64,000 nt of DNA, from assembly GCF_040412425.1 (NCBI RefSeq), contig NC_089762.1, positions 22,618,647 through 22,682,646 on the forward strand, written 5' to 3'. A program made the translations under genes and the position numbers. Origin of the DNA: Macrobrachium rosenbergii (lineage: Eukaryota; Arthropoda; Malacostraca; Decapoda; Palaemonidae). A model generated the notes under the pieces. That model had not been told where the DNA came from and made no database searches. It saw only the letters and a list, made by a program, of their open reading frames with translations. This document shows, one piece after another, positions 14,220 to 27,037 of the stretch (the first letter of the stretch is position 1; every line of letters begins with the position of its first letter).

Positions 14220-16720
14220 AAAATTCCTGACGGCCGCCAACGGAACCCCATCCTCTCCTACGGCACCAGGCAAATTGGATCTTAAATCCTTTGCCAGAGT
14301 TACTGATTGGGACTTCATGAATCGCGGATGTGATAAAAGTCACTCCTGGGGCGATTTTCTGGCGCACTTCGGCCTGCTAGTCGCGTGGGAGGTGGCGCCT
14401 GTCCTAAATACAAACACTCCTGCCGTTCTCTCCGGATTTGTAACGGGGGACCCAGACCCACCATCAGCGCCAAAGAAACCCCCACCAGTATGCACACCTT
14501 CTGTCGGAGTTCCAGGTGTTAAACCCGAGCCGCCTGAGTCCCCAGGCCCCAGCCAAGACAATGGCATATACCACCATATAGTGACTAAATAAACCCCCCG
14601 ATGCAGTGAGCAGTTCAAATTCCAATACAAAACCTTCAGGAGGCTACAATATAGAAAAAGTCTTGATGCCTGTGAATGAAGAGATGGAACAGATGGGCAT
14701 CTGCAAAAAGCCATAAGTCCAAATGGGCCTCCCTCCACATGGTGTTTTAAACCGACGGCTCCTGGAGACCCTGCGGCGACTCAGGCAAAAAACATTGCAA
14801 CGGAGCCCGACCACTACCCTCTACCCACTATGCAAGACCTCATTTGGTGACTTTCACGGGGCCAAAATATTCACTAAATTGGACCTTCTGAAATCTTATT
14901 TGCTGGTACCTGTTGCGCCAGCTCATACCAAAGACAGCCATCCTCCCTCCTGGAGGCTGCTGTTTGGCCTTCTCCACCTGGGCGGCTGAGGAACGCCGCT
15001 GGCCACCTTCCAGCGGCTCATGGACAGCATCCTGGGGACCTCTTCCGACTGGAACGCGGGCGACATTCTCATATTTTCCAGGTCTCCAGGGAGTGCCAGA
15101 GGCACATCAAAGCAGTCCTCCAGCGCCTCCAAGAAAACGGCCTCCCGTCCGTTTAGTTGTGTGGGCGGGCGGCGTCCAGAAAGCAGAATTCCTGGGTCAC
15201 GAGGTGTCTCCATGAGGTGGTTGCCCTCTTACATCGAAAGTGGCAGCCGTAGCCAAGTTCGACACCCACCTCCATCAAGGCCTCTGCAGGAGTTCCTTGG
15301 GATGGCGTTCAAAACTTCTACAGGCGGTTCATCCCGGGATCGCGAGGGTTCCCCACGGCCCAGCTGGGATGGTCCTAAAAGGTCAACCGAAGTCCCAACC
15401 TTGGGGACCCAGCCAGCAGCAGGCCTTTTCCAGTCGAAGGCCGCCCTGCACCAAGGCAACCGCCTTGGGATGACCAGGATCCTGTGGCTCCTCCAGCTGA
15501 CGACAGACGCCAGTAACGTTGCCTGTGGGTGCTGTTCTGGTCCCCAGCAAATCATCAACGGCGCCCAACCGCCCATCGCCTTCTTCAGCAAGTGAGTTCA
15601 GTCCCGCAGAGTCCCGCTAAGCACCTGGACAGGGAACCTCTGCGCGATGTACCGCGCTGGCGGCACTTGCAAGTTCCTCCTGGGGGACGCCCTTCACAAT
15701 CTTCACAGACCACCAGCCACTGGTTCACGCCTGATGGGGAAGGGGGGACGTCGATGGTCTTCCAGACAGCAGCGCCACCTCTCAGCCATAGCCGAATTTA
15801 CCTGTTCCGTCAGGTACCTGGCCGGCAAGAAAAATCCAGCAGATGCCTTTTCCAGAGTCGAGTTGAACGCAGTGCAGCTTTTTGGTGTGATTACCAGGAC
15901 CTTGCCAGAGAACAGGCCGCTGACCCAGAAACCCCAGCATACCTGGCGGCCATCCATCCCTCAAGTGGCGGGGCGTGACCTGCCCCTGAGGCCCCAGCCT
16001 GCTCTGGGACATCAGCACAGGCCAGTCCCGCCCTTGGTTCCAGCCTCACGCCGCCGCCATGCTGGGGTTTCATCATTCACGGCCTGTTCACACCCCTCCG
16101 GTCTGGGACCACGCCAAACTGCTTTCAAAAAGTTCGTCTGGCACTCTGTGCAAAAGGACGCCACAGCCTGGGCAAAACTTGCCTGCAGTGCCAGACCAGT
16201 AACAGGGTAAATTCGGCTATCGGGGAGGCGAGTTCCCACAGCCAGGGCGCTGTCTGGAAGATCCACATCGTCCCCCCCTTCCCCATCAGGCGGATCCAGA
16301 AACCTCCTGGCGGTGGTCTGTGAAGATTGTGGCCCGTCCACACCCATGAAGAAGCCACCGCCAGCGCGTGCGCGAGGCCCTGCTCTCCAGTTGGGTTAGC
16401 TGCCGCGCCCCGGACCACATCACAACCGTGGGGCCGCTTCTTGCTCTCGAGTTGTGGTCTGCCCTTGCTCAACTGCTGGGAACCACGCACCACACCACCA
16501 CAGCGTCTGTCCCAGCTGGAACGGCCTGGTTGAACCTGGTTCCACAGGTCCCTTGGTCATCCTCATGGCCCGCTGCACCGCCGAGGACTGGAAACATCAG
16601 GCCTGGGTCCTCTCGGGTTGAGGACCCCCAGAGCCGGGACTTCACCCCATCCGCAGCTGAACAAACCTCAGGGGAACCCTCGTGGTGTCGGGAGAGCCGT
16701 GACGGATGATCGCCTGTGAC
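14220..16720 (+). pseudogene. G1 pol pseudogene (protease, RT, RNase H, integrase)
   Basis: Order of recognisable pieces: protease second motif (WGDFLAHFGLL, about 14347-14385); RT fingers (GDFHGAKIFTKLDLLKSY, about 14847-14900); RT palm remnant (NAGDILIFSRSPG, about 15055-15090), where the catalytic Y-x-D-D has become N-A-G-D; FLGHEVSP (about 15190); RNase H (LTTDASNVACG, about 15497); FVWHSVQKDATAWA of the integrase zinc region (about 16132); DHITT of the integrase core (about 16412). The pieces fall in different frames with many stops, so no product is possible. Gypsy pol normally spans about 1,000-1,300 residues. The order and motifs match G2 and G4. Confidence 0.85.
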
Positions 16721-17213
16721 TTTATCATCTGCAGAGGCTCCGGACGTGGCTTGATGGAGGTGGCCCCTGTCAGGCGCTCAACATCGCTAAGCAACCACCT
16801 TCATGCCGCCACAGCTGTCATCCGCCACCCACGCCTGCCAGAGTCGACCTCCGTGTCCACCACTAACTAAGCCCTCTGGACGCCGACCCTACACGTGCTG
16901 GAGCGGAACAGCAAGGCCGTTTTCTGGCACTCCCTGGAGGACGACTGGGTTTCCATGACTCTGGTGCCCGCCTTCCTGAGACGGAGAATATCCCGAATGT
17001 CAGCGACGCAGCACCCTTCCGGTCCCCCCAAACGCTGTCCAGCAGCCCTCACCCCGAAGGTGCCCCGGCGTTCCTCCTCCCCAGGAAGGGGACCGCCCAA
17101 ACAGCAGCCTCACAGGCGGGAGGCCCTCTTTATCTTCAACGAGCAACAGGTACCCTTCAGCGGTCCAGATTTAGGGATTAATCAGATATTTTGGCCCCTG
17201 TCTTGGGAGTGTT

Positions 17214-17637
17214 TGTAAAGTCACCAAATCGGCGCCAGGATAGTGTGGTCGGGCGCCATTGCAATGTTGAGTCTCCGCTGAGCTTGTTTTCTTTGGTGAC
17301 TTCCGTTTTCTTCAAGCTCAATTGGAGTCACGGACTAAAACGTGCCAGGTCACGCATTTTAATCATTTTTACTTTATGGTATTTATACTGAATGTCACAC
17401 ATTGTGTATCACATGTTTCTTCATTCACAGGCATCAAGACTGTATCTGTGTTGGTAGCTCTGTATGTTTTGCTTGTAATTTGTACTCGTTCACTGCATAT
17501 TATTGTTTATTGTTTCGACCTCAGGTCACAGTCAATTCCATTGTCTCTCACTGGTGTGTCGGCCGCTGATGGTGGGTCTGGGTCCCGCCGTTAAAGTAGC
17601 AGTAACTTTTACCTGCTCGTTTCTTTGACACCTTACA
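17214..17637 (+). repeat. G1 3' LTR
   Basis: Starts TGTAAAGTCACCAAATCGG after a short purine run CTTGGGAGTG, and ends GACACCTTACA, followed by TGAT. Confidence 0.8.
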
Positions 17638-18108
17638 TGATAAATGAATCACGTACAAAAGTGATAATAATCATCCCCATATGTATGTATATATATCATA
17701 TACAATGAAATATATATATAACTCTGGCCATATATGGATATATATATAGCCTATATATATATATGAATGATGGGGTAGTACTACAGTATAATATGAAATC
17801 GGACGACATCGATGTCTTTAATCCCAGACGGGATGCTGGGAAGTTGCTTAAAGGCTCACAACCACCAGAATCATCCTGCCGGAGGCACGGAGTTAATGAG
17901 GCCAAAAACCACTGTTTGTTTATTCCCTTTCTTAGGCTGCCAGTCACCCTGTACCATTGCTTAATGCCACACCTATATATGCTTTTGATATATACCGGTG
18001 TAACATTTCATCTGTCCATATTTTACCAGTGAACAGCGGCACAGAAGGAAGGCCTCCGTCTGCTGTGGTTGCAACTGTTCAAATAATGTTTTATGGGCCT
18101 TTTTCCTC

Positions 18109-18112
<4 letters not shown>

Positions 18113-18157
<45 letters not shown>

Positions 18158-18205
18158 GTATATATATATATATATATATATGTTGTATATATATATATAT
18201 ATCGA
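18113..18205. repeat. (CA)n(TA)n microsatellite
   Basis: CA tract then TA tract; the mirrored counterpart is at 19743-19967. Confidence 0.9.
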
Positions 18206-18524
18206 CATATATGGTATAAATGAATTTTTGTCACACATAAACGGGGAGAATTTTCTATTTACAGTTTCATTATTATGCCATCTCCTGCCGCTTAATATCA
18301 AATTCACAATCTGGTATTGACAGTTGTGATCAATATTTGGACACACACCACACATATATAATATATACATTGATGTCGTGGCGTGGATTATTGGCATTAT
18401 ATCAATCATGGAAACCCTTCATATATATATATATATATATATAGGAACTTTTTATATGCTGTATGTATATGTGTGTTTATATATATATATATATATATTT
18501 TCTGTATATATATATATTGAGCAC

Positions 18525-18735
18525 TGTATAATCTGTAAGCGTCCGTGAACGTCCTTTAATATCTGAATTGGCTCTCTACCCTGGAAATAATATATTTTTA
18601 TATATGGGTTCCCCTGAAGGAATTTTTAGTTGATAATAAGTGAGGGCGGTCCGATTGTGTTGCCAGCGAAGGACAAGAACTCAGGACTACAGTGGACGTT
18701 AACCCACTGGTGTGAGGTATAAGGGATCTTGTCTC
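18525..18735 (-). mobile_element. tRNA-like SINE unit (family 3), inverted copy
   Basis: Reverse copy of the unit at 18863-19086 and 19523-19748. It shares GGACGTTCACGG-type and AGGACAAGAACTCAGG sequence. No own target duplication was found. Confidence 0.55.
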
Positions 18736-18862
18736 CTATACAAATCCCCGGAACTCAGGTGGCTGTGATGGGAGATGATAACCCACCTCTGCCATGCTAA
18801 CCCGTGTAGTGCGTTTGTCGCGTTTAACTGCATGAAGGGGATATCCGTATCCATGGGAGCGA

Positions 18863-19086
18863 TCCACTTACCCCACTTGCTGGCCAGTGGGTTAATGCGT
18901 CCACTGTAGTCCTGAGTTCTTGTCTAGTGGCGCTGGTGGGACAGGACAACGAGTCATCAACTCAAAAAATTGGTTCAGCGCATGTTTGAAAATATATTAT
19001 TTTTGGAGAAATCCTGGAGCCAAGACTGGATATTAAAGGACGTTTGAGCTTACTGATAATGGCTCCGGGATGTGATAAAAGTCATA
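18863..19086 (+). mobile_element. tRNA-like SINE unit (family 3), copy
   Basis: Carries TGGCCAGTGGG, which fits a polymerase III A box, then CCTGAGTTCTTGTC and a 3' part ending GGATATTAAAGGACGTTTG...GATGTGATAAAAGTCAT. The B-box region is damaged in this copy. Confidence 0.55.
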
Positions 19087-19088
19087 AC

Positions 19089-19522
19089 TGTAAGGTGTCA
19101 AAGAAAGCGAGCAAACGCACTGCTGGTTAGCATTGCAGATCCAGGATATCGCTTAAATACAAACACCTGAGTTCGACGCTGGGATTTGTATATGTGAGAC
19201 ACAATGGATATTGACTGTGACCTGAGGTCGAAACAATAAACAATAATCCTGAGTTCTTGTACAACTTACAATACAAAACATACAGAACTACAATATCAAT
19301 AAAAATCTTGATGCCTGTGAATGAAAAACATATGATACACAATGTGTGAAATTGATATAAATACCATAAAGTAAAAATGATTAAAATGAATGACCTGGCA
19401 TGTTTTAAAAGTCATAATATGGAGCTTGAAGAAAACGGGAAGTCACCAAAGAAAACAAGCTCAGGTGGATGACTTAAAATGGCAAACACCTGAGTTCTGG
19501 CGCCGTATTTGGTGACTTTATA
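19089..19522 (-). repeat. Isolated G1-family LTR, inverted
   Basis: Reverse complement of the G1 LTR: starts TGTAAGGTGTCAAAGAAA and ends at GGTGACTTTATA. It retains GTGACCTGAGGTCGAAAC and AGCTTGAAGAAAACGG. It sits exactly between two direct copies of the family 3 unit. No flanking 4-bp duplication was found. Confidence 0.75.
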
Positions 19523-19742
19523 TCCACTTATACCTCACTTGCTGGCCGCGTGGGTTAATCGTCCACTGCAGTCGTGAGTTCTTGTTCTTCGCTGGTTCGA
19601 GCCCACGGGACGACGAACTTATTATCATCTAAAAATTCCCCTTCGGTAACATATATGAAATATATTATTTCCGAGGTAGAGCGAATTGGATATTAAAGGA
19701 CGTTTGTAGCTTACTGATTGTATATGAATCACGGTGATGTGA

Positions 19743-19748
<6 letters not shown>
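19523..19748 (+). mobile_element. tRNA-like SINE unit (family 3), best copy
   Basis: Has CACTTGCTGGCCGCGTGGGT (A-box region) and GCTGGTTCGAGCCCACGG, which contains a near-consensus polymerase III B box GGTTCGAGCCC. Tail region GGATATTAAAGGACGTTTG. Other pieces lie at 13925-13990 and 14085-14340. Confidence 0.55.
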
Positions 19749-19968
<220 letters not shown>

Positions 19969-20315
19969 GAAAAAAAGCCCATAAAACATTATTTGAACGT
20001 TGCAACCATATATTTCGGGCACTTCCTTCTGTGCCCCTGTTCACTGGTAAAATATGGACAGATGAAATGTTACAAGGGTATATATACAAAGCATATATAG
20101 GTGTGGCATTAAGTTTCCAATGGTATGCAGGTGACTGTTTCCTAAGAAAGAGGAGAATAAACAATTCTTCAGTGGTTTTTGGCCTCATTAACTCCCGTTT
20201 GGCGACGATTCTGGTGGTTGTGTTCCCTGGAGCACCTTCTTCAGAAGCCGTCTGGGATTAAAGCGTCGATGTCGTCCGATTTCCATATTATACTGTAGTA
20301 TTACAGTAAAAGACA

Positions 20316-20317
<2 letters not shown>

Positions 20318-20397
<80 letters not shown>

Positions 20398-20398
20398 C
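20318..20398. repeat. (TA)n microsatellite
   Basis: Pure AT tract upstream of the PLE fragment. Confidence 0.95.
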
Positions 20399-20443
20399 AT
20401 ATGTATGATGATTATTATCACTTTTGTACGTGATTCATTCATC

Positions 20444-21398
<955 letters not shown>

Positions 21399-21899
21399 TA
21401 CATAATTATACATTTACATATGCATACATATCTCTAAAATAACAAGTTTTTAGCATTCACAGAAATCCTCTGATAATTTTTTTAAGCATTTTGAGGACTG
21501 CATATGAGGCAATGCCGGCAAACAGGATGAAACAAAATTTTATCCTAGATGTCGAAGTCACTTCTTTTTACGCTTTTCCTTGTTCCCGTTCTCTACAAAA
21601 ACCATACTTGTAATATTTTTATTCTATAACTTTACTTATTCTCTTACCTCGGCGTATTGCGTCATTGATTCTGTTAATTAATGATGATTTCCGGTTGCCT
21701 AGCAAGTTTAATCAATTTTACTTGAAAGTATATATGGTTATGCATGTCCTTTTGGTTTCGGGAAAATTTCCTCAGCTTTATTTAGAATCTTGTGTATAAG
21801 AATCATAACTGCAAAAAAGTCTAAAAGTCTATAATAATTCATTAACTGTTATTAACTGACCGGGAAAGCTTGTAGTGCAGTAGTCTCCGTTGCCAGAGA

Positions 21900-22228
21900 G
21901 AGAGAGAGAGAATGTGTTTGTGTATGCGCACATGCACACACATCTAATGGTCAAACGCATAGCCCTAGGTTACAGCCCTATACCCTGTATTTAACTTCAG
22001 AAATCCAGAAATGACAGAGATGATGCATTCTGGGGTTTTGACTGGGAATGTTGTGCTGCAAAAGGGATTCAGTGTATGTAAGGAAAGTAGAAGATTTTAT
22101 TGAAAACAGTGAGCGTTGAGCTAAGGAAACGAAAAATATAGCTAAGAATAATTGAATAATATTTGAGATACAGCCGCATGACAAAAGTAGGATGATGTGT
22201 TCAAGAGAAAGAGAAAACATATAAATAC
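21900..22228. other. Unrecognised flank between palindrome and G2
   Basis: Starts with a short (GA)n; no gene recognised. Confidence 0.4.
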
Positions 22229-22271
22229 TGTGAGGACAAGAAAGGTCAACTGGGTATTAACTTATTTATTA

Positions 22272-22337
22272 TGTTGTTGTTTCAGATTTAGCTGGCCTTG
22301 TGCCAGCACGGGCTTTAGCTCATAGAGCAGCCCGTAT
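22272..22337 (-). repeat. Two-hairpin module, copy A
   Basis: On the minus strand reads ACGGGCTGCTCTATGAGC, then a second stem GCTGGC-ACAAG-GCCAGC, then an AAC-rich tail. Absent from the other LTR of this element. Confidence 0.85.
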
Positions 22338-22346
22338 AAATTTATA

Positions 22347-22414
22347 TGTTGTTGTTGTTTCAGATTTACCTGGCCTTGTGCCAGCATGGGCTTTTGCTCA
22401 TAGAGCAGCCCATA
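22347..22414 (-). repeat. Two-hairpin module, copy B
   Basis: Second tandem copy. TATAAATTT-like sequence lies between and beside the copies, resembling a target duplication. Confidence 0.85.
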
Positions 22415-22697
22415 ACAAATTTATACCTGAGCGCAGGTATACATGGCAGAGTGCGGACGGAAACGTGGTGCCCGACCTCCGATCGCCGTGACCCGCACTC
22501 TGAGCAATTTGTGTTTGTTGACAGACAAAAAAAATGGCAATTTTGAGAGACATAATAAATGTACAATGATGAAATACATCGGCAGAAAGGCCAGAAAGTT
22601 CTACACATGAATATTTACATGAGAGTCTTGACATATTAAGAAATGCAATGTATGACGTGATTGATGCGAAAACGAAGAGGCGTCTGACATCTTTACA

Positions 22698-22715
22698 AGT
22701 ACTCCCCCCACAAGA
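22698..22715 (-). other. G2 polypurine tract
   Basis: On the minus strand GTGGGGGGAGTACT immediately precedes the 3' LTR start TGTAAAGATG. The tract is very similar to those of G5. Confidence 0.7.
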
Positions 22716-22755
22716 CAATGATTACAAAATAATGATTGGAAGATATCTGAAAAAA

Positions 22756-23470
22756 TCAACCACAGAATCGCTTTGGGAGCAGGAGCCGGCCCCGAGTTCT
22801 TGATACCTGCGGACGTGGGACGGCTTCAACTGCTGAATCGCCCGGCGGCTTAGCCGAGCAGATGACTTCCTTAGTGCGGCCCTTGGGACATCCTCGACCC
22901 CGTTTCGGGATGGCGATGGGATCATCTGCGGTCACGTTTTGTGGAGGAATTCTGGGACGCCTGCCAGTTTCCTCCTGAGTTTCGCTGTCTAACAGGAAAG
23001 CTGGTTTCAGCCGGTCGACAGAAACCCAGTCTTTACGCCCATGGATGTTGATGAGATAGGCCTTGGATAATCTGCTGACGACACAGTATGGACCCCTGTA
23101 TGGTCTGGTCAAGGTGGGTGGTAGGCGTCGATCCTGATGAAGATGTGGGTGCAGGTATCCAGGCTCCCAGGGCTGTAGACATGGGTCCTGTCTGTGAAAG
23201 TCTTTTGGCAGGGTGCGAACTTCTGTGCCACTTCCTTCAGCCTTGGAAGGGAGGTATCTTGGTCGTCCGGCGCCGTGGGGAAGAACTCTCCCGGAACGGC
23301 TAGTGTTTCGCCATAGACTTTCTCTACGGGAGATTCGTCGCCGGCTGCCCTGAGTGCGGTGCGGAGACCCATGAGGACCCAGGGGAGCTGGGCCTTCCAA
23401 TTGTTGTTGATACAGCATACCATCAGAGCTGCCTTCAACAAACGGTGGGCCCTTTCCACCATGCCATTGG
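22756..23470 (-). pseudogene. G2 integrase C-terminal part
   Basis: Two overlapping frames. The upstream frame (23462-23109) begins with VERAHRLLKAAL, holding the last acidic residue of the integrase D-D-E triad, and continues through the helix region (LPWVLMGLRTALRA). The downstream frame (ending 22756) has a GPY/F-type module (PYRGPYCVVSRLSKAYLIN, then DWVSVDRLKPAFL) and a basic tail with SRTRGRLLLPKR. GPY/F modules help target gypsy integrases. A +1/-1 shift near 23130 separates the parts, and another near 23470 separates them from the catalytic core. Confidence 0.85.
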
Positions 23471-23478
23471 CTGCGGGG

Positions 23479-24045
23479 TTATATGCTGTCGTACTGTGGA
23501 GAGTTGTCCCCCATCAGGCGTGCCAGGGCGACCCAGAGCTTCGACAAGAATGCCGGGCCCCTGTCGGTAGTTATGCTGTTAGGCACACCAAAATGGCTGA
23601 TCCAACTCGACAGGAGGGCCTTTGCACAGGCGCTCATTGATGCTTCCGTCATCGGGGTTGCTTCCGGCCACTGTGTGGAACAGTCTATGACCATCAGAAG
23701 GTATCTGGTGCCCCCTGATTGCGGCAGAGGGCCTATGATGTCTACATGGATGTGAACGAAGCACCGACATGGTTGAGGGAATTCTCCGATGCCTGATTCC
23801 GTGTGCCAGGTGACTTTACTTGTTTGACATGGTATGCAGTTCTTTGCTGAATGCCGAACAAGCTTCCTGATACTGTGCCACACTAACTTCTCTATCATCA
23901 GGTGCACCGTTGTTTGGCCTGATGGATGGGACAGGCCGTGGATGATATTGAACGTCTGCTTTCTCCTGGAAGCGGGGATCAGGGGGTGCAGGCGGCCAGT
24001 GCTGGTGTCATAGAGAAGTGTTGAACTGGATCCTCCTATCGGCAT
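23479..24045 (-). pseudogene. G2 integrase N-terminal and core domain
   Basis: About 188 residues. A His-His-Cys-Cys zinc region (HGLSHPSG ... CIPCQTSK) is followed by the catalytic core. The first Asp is in HVDIIGPLP and the second in ITTDRGPAF. The Glu lies in the next frame downstream. Integrase inserts the element DNA into the genome. The frame ends at GDNSPQYDSI by frameshift, close to the conserved H-S-x-Y-P-x-x-N-G site. Confidence 0.88.
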
Positions 24046-24125
24046 GTCTTCCTATTTCAGTGTGGTGAGTGCTGTGCGATAGGCTGCTGTTTCCAGGTCT
24101 GCAGCTGTTCCTTCACCAGGTCCTC

Positions 24126-25250
24126 TTAGTCTGTGCCAAGGTGGATGGAATTTATCTCAACCCTTGATAGGGCGTCGGCTACTGGGTTCTTCCTGCTGGG
24201 GACATAGCTAATGGTGCAGCCGAACTCGGAGATAGCAGCCAAGTGCCGCTGCTGCCTCACAGACCATGCGTCTCCCGCCTTCGTGAACGCTGGTACTAAA
24301 GGCTTGTGGTCTGTGAGGATGGTTAAAGGGGTGCTGTCCAAGAGGTACTTGAAGTACTGCACAGCTTGGTAGATTGCCAGCAGCTCCCCGTCAAGTGCGC
24401 TGTAGCGAGTCTCAGGTTGTGTTAACTTGCGACTGAAGAAGGCCAGCGGGTGTGGGGAGCCGTCTAACACCTGCTCCAGCACCGCCCCACAAGCGATGTT
24501 ACTAGCATCAGTGGTAAGTCTCAGGGGGCGGTGGGGTCGTGATGTGTTAATGTGGTGGCACAACAGTGCTTTCGGCTTCCCCTCCAGGACTGCGGTCAGG
24601 GGATAAGTGATGCAGGCGACGTCTGGTATGAAGCGATGGTAGTAGTTGACCATGCCGAGGAACTCCTGCAGGGACTTGATGGTTATTGGCATTGGGAACT
24701 TCTTTACTGCATCCACCTTGGAGGCCATGGGGCAGACACCTGCCGGGGAGATCTCATGGCCCAGGAAGTCTACCTTTTCTGCTCTGAAGGTATGTTTGTT
24801 GAATCTGACAACCAAATCGTTCTCCTGCAGGCACTTCAGCACGGCCCGGGCATGGCGCAGGTGTTCCTCCGGGGACCTGGAGAAGATCAGGATGTCATCT
24901 ATGTAGCAAACGTAGAAAGTTAGGTCTCCCAAGATGGTGTCCATAAGGTGTTGGAATGTGGCCCCAGCTTTCCTGAGGCTGAAGGTGGAGTAGGAGAAGG
25001 TATATGTTCCAAACGGCATGATGATGGCTGTCTTCGGAACGTTGTCAGGGTGCACTGGTACCTGAAAATAAGACTTGAGTAAATCCATTTTTGTAAATAT
25101 TTTGGCCCCGTGCAGGGCGCCTGTTAGGTCCTGCATGTTCGGCAAGGGATAGTGGTCCGGTGCTGTTACTAGGTTCAGCCGACGATAGTCCCCACAGGGC
25201 CTCCAGGAGCTGTCTGGTTTCTTTACCATGTGGAAGGGGAGGACGCCCAT
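24126..25250 (-). pseudogene. G2 reverse transcriptase and RNase H
   Basis: An open 374-residue frame. RT fingers DGSWRPCGDYRRLN-type (here DSSWRPCGDYRRLN) are near residue 13, KMDLLKSYFQVPV near 53, the palm with intact catalytic YIDD in VCYIDDILIFSRSPEEHLRH near 115, FLGHEISP and LQEFLGMVNYYHRFIP after it. RNase H begins LTTDASNIACGAVL (near 240), with the second acidic residue in DGELLAIYQAV, TDHK, and DALSRVE at the end. About 20 residues seem to be missing between the RT connection (EGKPKALLC) and RNase H. The enzyme copies the element RNA into DNA and degrades the RNA template. It is the best preserved coding region of the window. Confidence 0.92.
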
Positions 25251-25808
25251 GGGCTCGATGCCTTTCTGCAGATGCCCATCGGTTCCATCTCAGTGAAGGC
25301 CTGTTTAGCATCTTGGAGTTTATTGGATGGCAAGCGCCGGAATTTGGCGTGTGTCGGTGGGGCTGTCATAGTGATATGGTGATGGATGCCGTGTTTGGCC
25401 TGGGCTCCTGGCAACTGATGCAGCTCTGGCTTGAAAACGTCCGGAAACTCGCGGAGGAGGGTGCTGTACTTGTTCAAAGAGATGGAGCAGACAGCAGGCA
25501 TCCCCGGCCTGGTGGAGAGCGGTCGGGAGTGGCAGGTTCCGGTATTCAGCAGGCGTTTTCGGCTGATGTCTCAGAAGTCCATGATGTGCGAGGAAATCGG
25601 CACCCAAGAGAGGGAACTTGACGTCCGCGATGACGAAGGGCCAATCATATTTACGGCCCAGGATGGATATTCTGCAGGTCAAAGTTCCGTAGCAGTGGAT
25701 GGGGCTTCCATTTGTGGCCACCAGTGCGGTTGCGGCGCTGGATGTGCGGGCGTGGTCCTCTCTCGATGGCGGAAACACCAATTGCATCACCCCGGTGTCT
25801 ACCAGCAT
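25223..25808 (-). pseudogene. G2 protease and protease-RT linker
   Basis: The frame of 25808-25320 starts with the active site MLVDTGVMQLVFPPS and intact D-T-G. It continues with the flap ATNGSPIHCYGT, FVIADVKFPLLGADFLAHHGLL (shown in part), then goes out of frame. The correct linker continues at 25501-25223, including MPAVCS and DVFKPELHQLPG. Retropepsin dimers cut Gag-Pol. Confidence 0.88.
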
Positions 25809-25859
25809 CTGTCATTTCGATATGGCGTCGGGATTAAGAATCCTACTGGTCGGGAGTCT

Positions 25860-26390
25860 TTAAGGTTTGCGGCCACTGCTGTTATTTGTGGCAGCTTTTC
25901 TCATTTTTTGTGAAAGAACAGGGGGCTCTGCAGTTTCTGGCAGTGCTTCCGAACCTCCGATGGAAGTAACACCAGGCTGGATTTGTCCACACCCTCTGCT
26001 GCTGTGGCGGCGCCTTCCTCCTGTACATCGTGTTTGTGTCCTCTGCCTCGTCTTCTTCTGTTACCGGGTTACAGGCTGCGGGTGTTGCGGCGTGTTTGGA
26101 GGCCTTGGTGGCCTCACGGAGTTTGTGTGCAACATTCACTAATTCGTCCTTTGAAAAGGTGTCCGCGTCCGTCATTTGCCCCCTCACCTCCTGCAGAAGG
26201 CGCTGCAGGAATATTTCTCACGACAAGCTGATCTCCTTCCTCCAACCATCCGTGTCGACCCCCAGCAGCATCAGGAGACCTCAGAGTTTGTCCCAGGTGT
26301 CCCTGGGTGGTGCATCCCCCAGGGGCTGGGTCATCAGGTCGAGGGCGTGTTGGTCTCTCTCTGGGACGGACATGGAGTATGTTTCGATCA
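25860..26390 (-). pseudogene. G2 Gag C-terminal part with CHCC finger
   Basis: The frame ending at 25882 reads RGQMTDADTFSKDELVNVAH, then a Thr/Ala/Glu-rich linker and the finger CYFHRRFGSTARNCRAPC, a C-x2-H-x9-C-x3-C arrangement. This CHCC form replaces the usual CCHC knuckle and is diagnostic of the CsRn1 clade. Capsid-like sequence from 26187 to 26390 lies in a second frame. Confidence 0.85.
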
Positions 26391-26678
26391 GCTTGTCTTG
26401 CAGGTCTTGACTTTGCCTAGCTGCGAGTCCAACCATGGTGTGATTTTGTTGAAGACCTCCTCCAGTAGCGATGTCATGGTTACGTCCACCTTGGTGTCCT
26501 CGTCTGTAACTTTCGCCACCCGGAAATGGACATCTGCCCTAAGAAACCAGGATGTGGTGTTTTGTCGTGAGAACGGAGGGAGTTTTATCGCCTGCCTTAT
26601 TGCTGCCTTTGAAGGCGAGAGAGGGATGCAGAGGATCTGTGCTTCCTCAGAATGACTTTCTACCTCAGTGTCTGACAT
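26388..26678 (-). pseudogene. G2 Gag N-terminal part
   Basis: Begins MSDTEVESHSEEAQILC. It holds KLPPFSRQNTTSWFLRADVHF and EEVFNKITPWL, segments shared with the Gag of G3 and G4. A frameshift after about residue 90 breaks it from the rest of Gag. The start was chosen because G3 and G4 begin at the matching place. Confidence 0.85.
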
Positions 26679-27023
26679 TCTTCCTCACACCAAAATGCGA
26701 AGTACGTGCCGTATTTAGTCTGTTAATGGTGTTTAGGGCTCGTCAGAAGTAAAAACTATATACTGTGTGGTTCCATTAATGACTTCTGAGTACAGTCGAA
26801 GTGAATTGTACATGGCAGGGCCAAACCGTTTGAGCACACCAGAACGTACCTAAAGGGATACGCCGTAATTAGTCCGATAGTGGTGTGGGTGTTCTCTGAG
26901 GAAGGGGTTTCAGAAGCTTAGACTTTTGCCGCTGTGTGGTTCCATTAAAGGTTCTCTGAAGGTAAAGCGGCCCTAGTGAGTCCATTAATGGCGAAGCCAA
27001 AACCGCTGTGTTTACTGTCACTC

Positions 27024-27035
27024 CTTGGGTCACCA
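27024..27035 (-). other. G2 primer-binding site
   Basis: Minus strand TGGTGACCCAAG, two bases inside the 5' LTR. The first nine bases match the tRNA-Trp complement. Confidence 0.7.
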
Positions 27036-27037
27036 GT

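Larger units (their letters stand above)
12536..17637 (+). mobile_element. Ty3/gypsy LTR retrotransposon G1 (CsRn1-like), decayed
   Basis: A full-length but non-functional element of 5.1 kb. It has two diverged LTRs, a tRNA-Trp-type primer-binding site, pol fragments in the order protease, RT, RNase H, integrase, and the 4-bp target duplication TGAT (12532-12535 and 17638-17641). It interrupts the left arm of the palindrome, so it inserted after that structure formed or was copied without it. Its interior is much more GC-rich than its surroundings. No Gag domain could be read; 12950-14200 is replaced by scrambled sequence also found at 18.0-19.7 kb. Confidence 0.85.
17638..18735. repeat. Left inner arm of the palindrome
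   Basis: Continues the left outer arm beyond G1. Bases 17645-18200 mirror about 19745-20430, with shared words such as ATCGGACGACATCGA and GTTAATGAGGCCAAAAACC. Bases 18525-18735 mirror 19523-19748. The stretch 18205-18520 has no partner in the right arm but resembles 13100-13330. Confidence 0.7.
22229..22697 (-). repeat. G2 3' LTR with two inserted hairpin modules
   Basis: Bounded by TGTGAGGACAAG and ATCTTTACA on the plus strand. It matches 27038-27349 except for about 150 extra bases (22265-22425). Confidence 0.9.

Noticed and set aside
15020..15978. Several overlapping 80-190-residue ORFs on both strands within G1
   Set aside because: They are shadows of one GC-rich decayed pol region. 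Only the plus-strand pieces match gypsy pol.
22300..22546. Possible small protein ORFs in the G2 3' LTR
   Set aside because: They lie within LTR and hairpin-module DNA and have no homologous frame in the other LTR.
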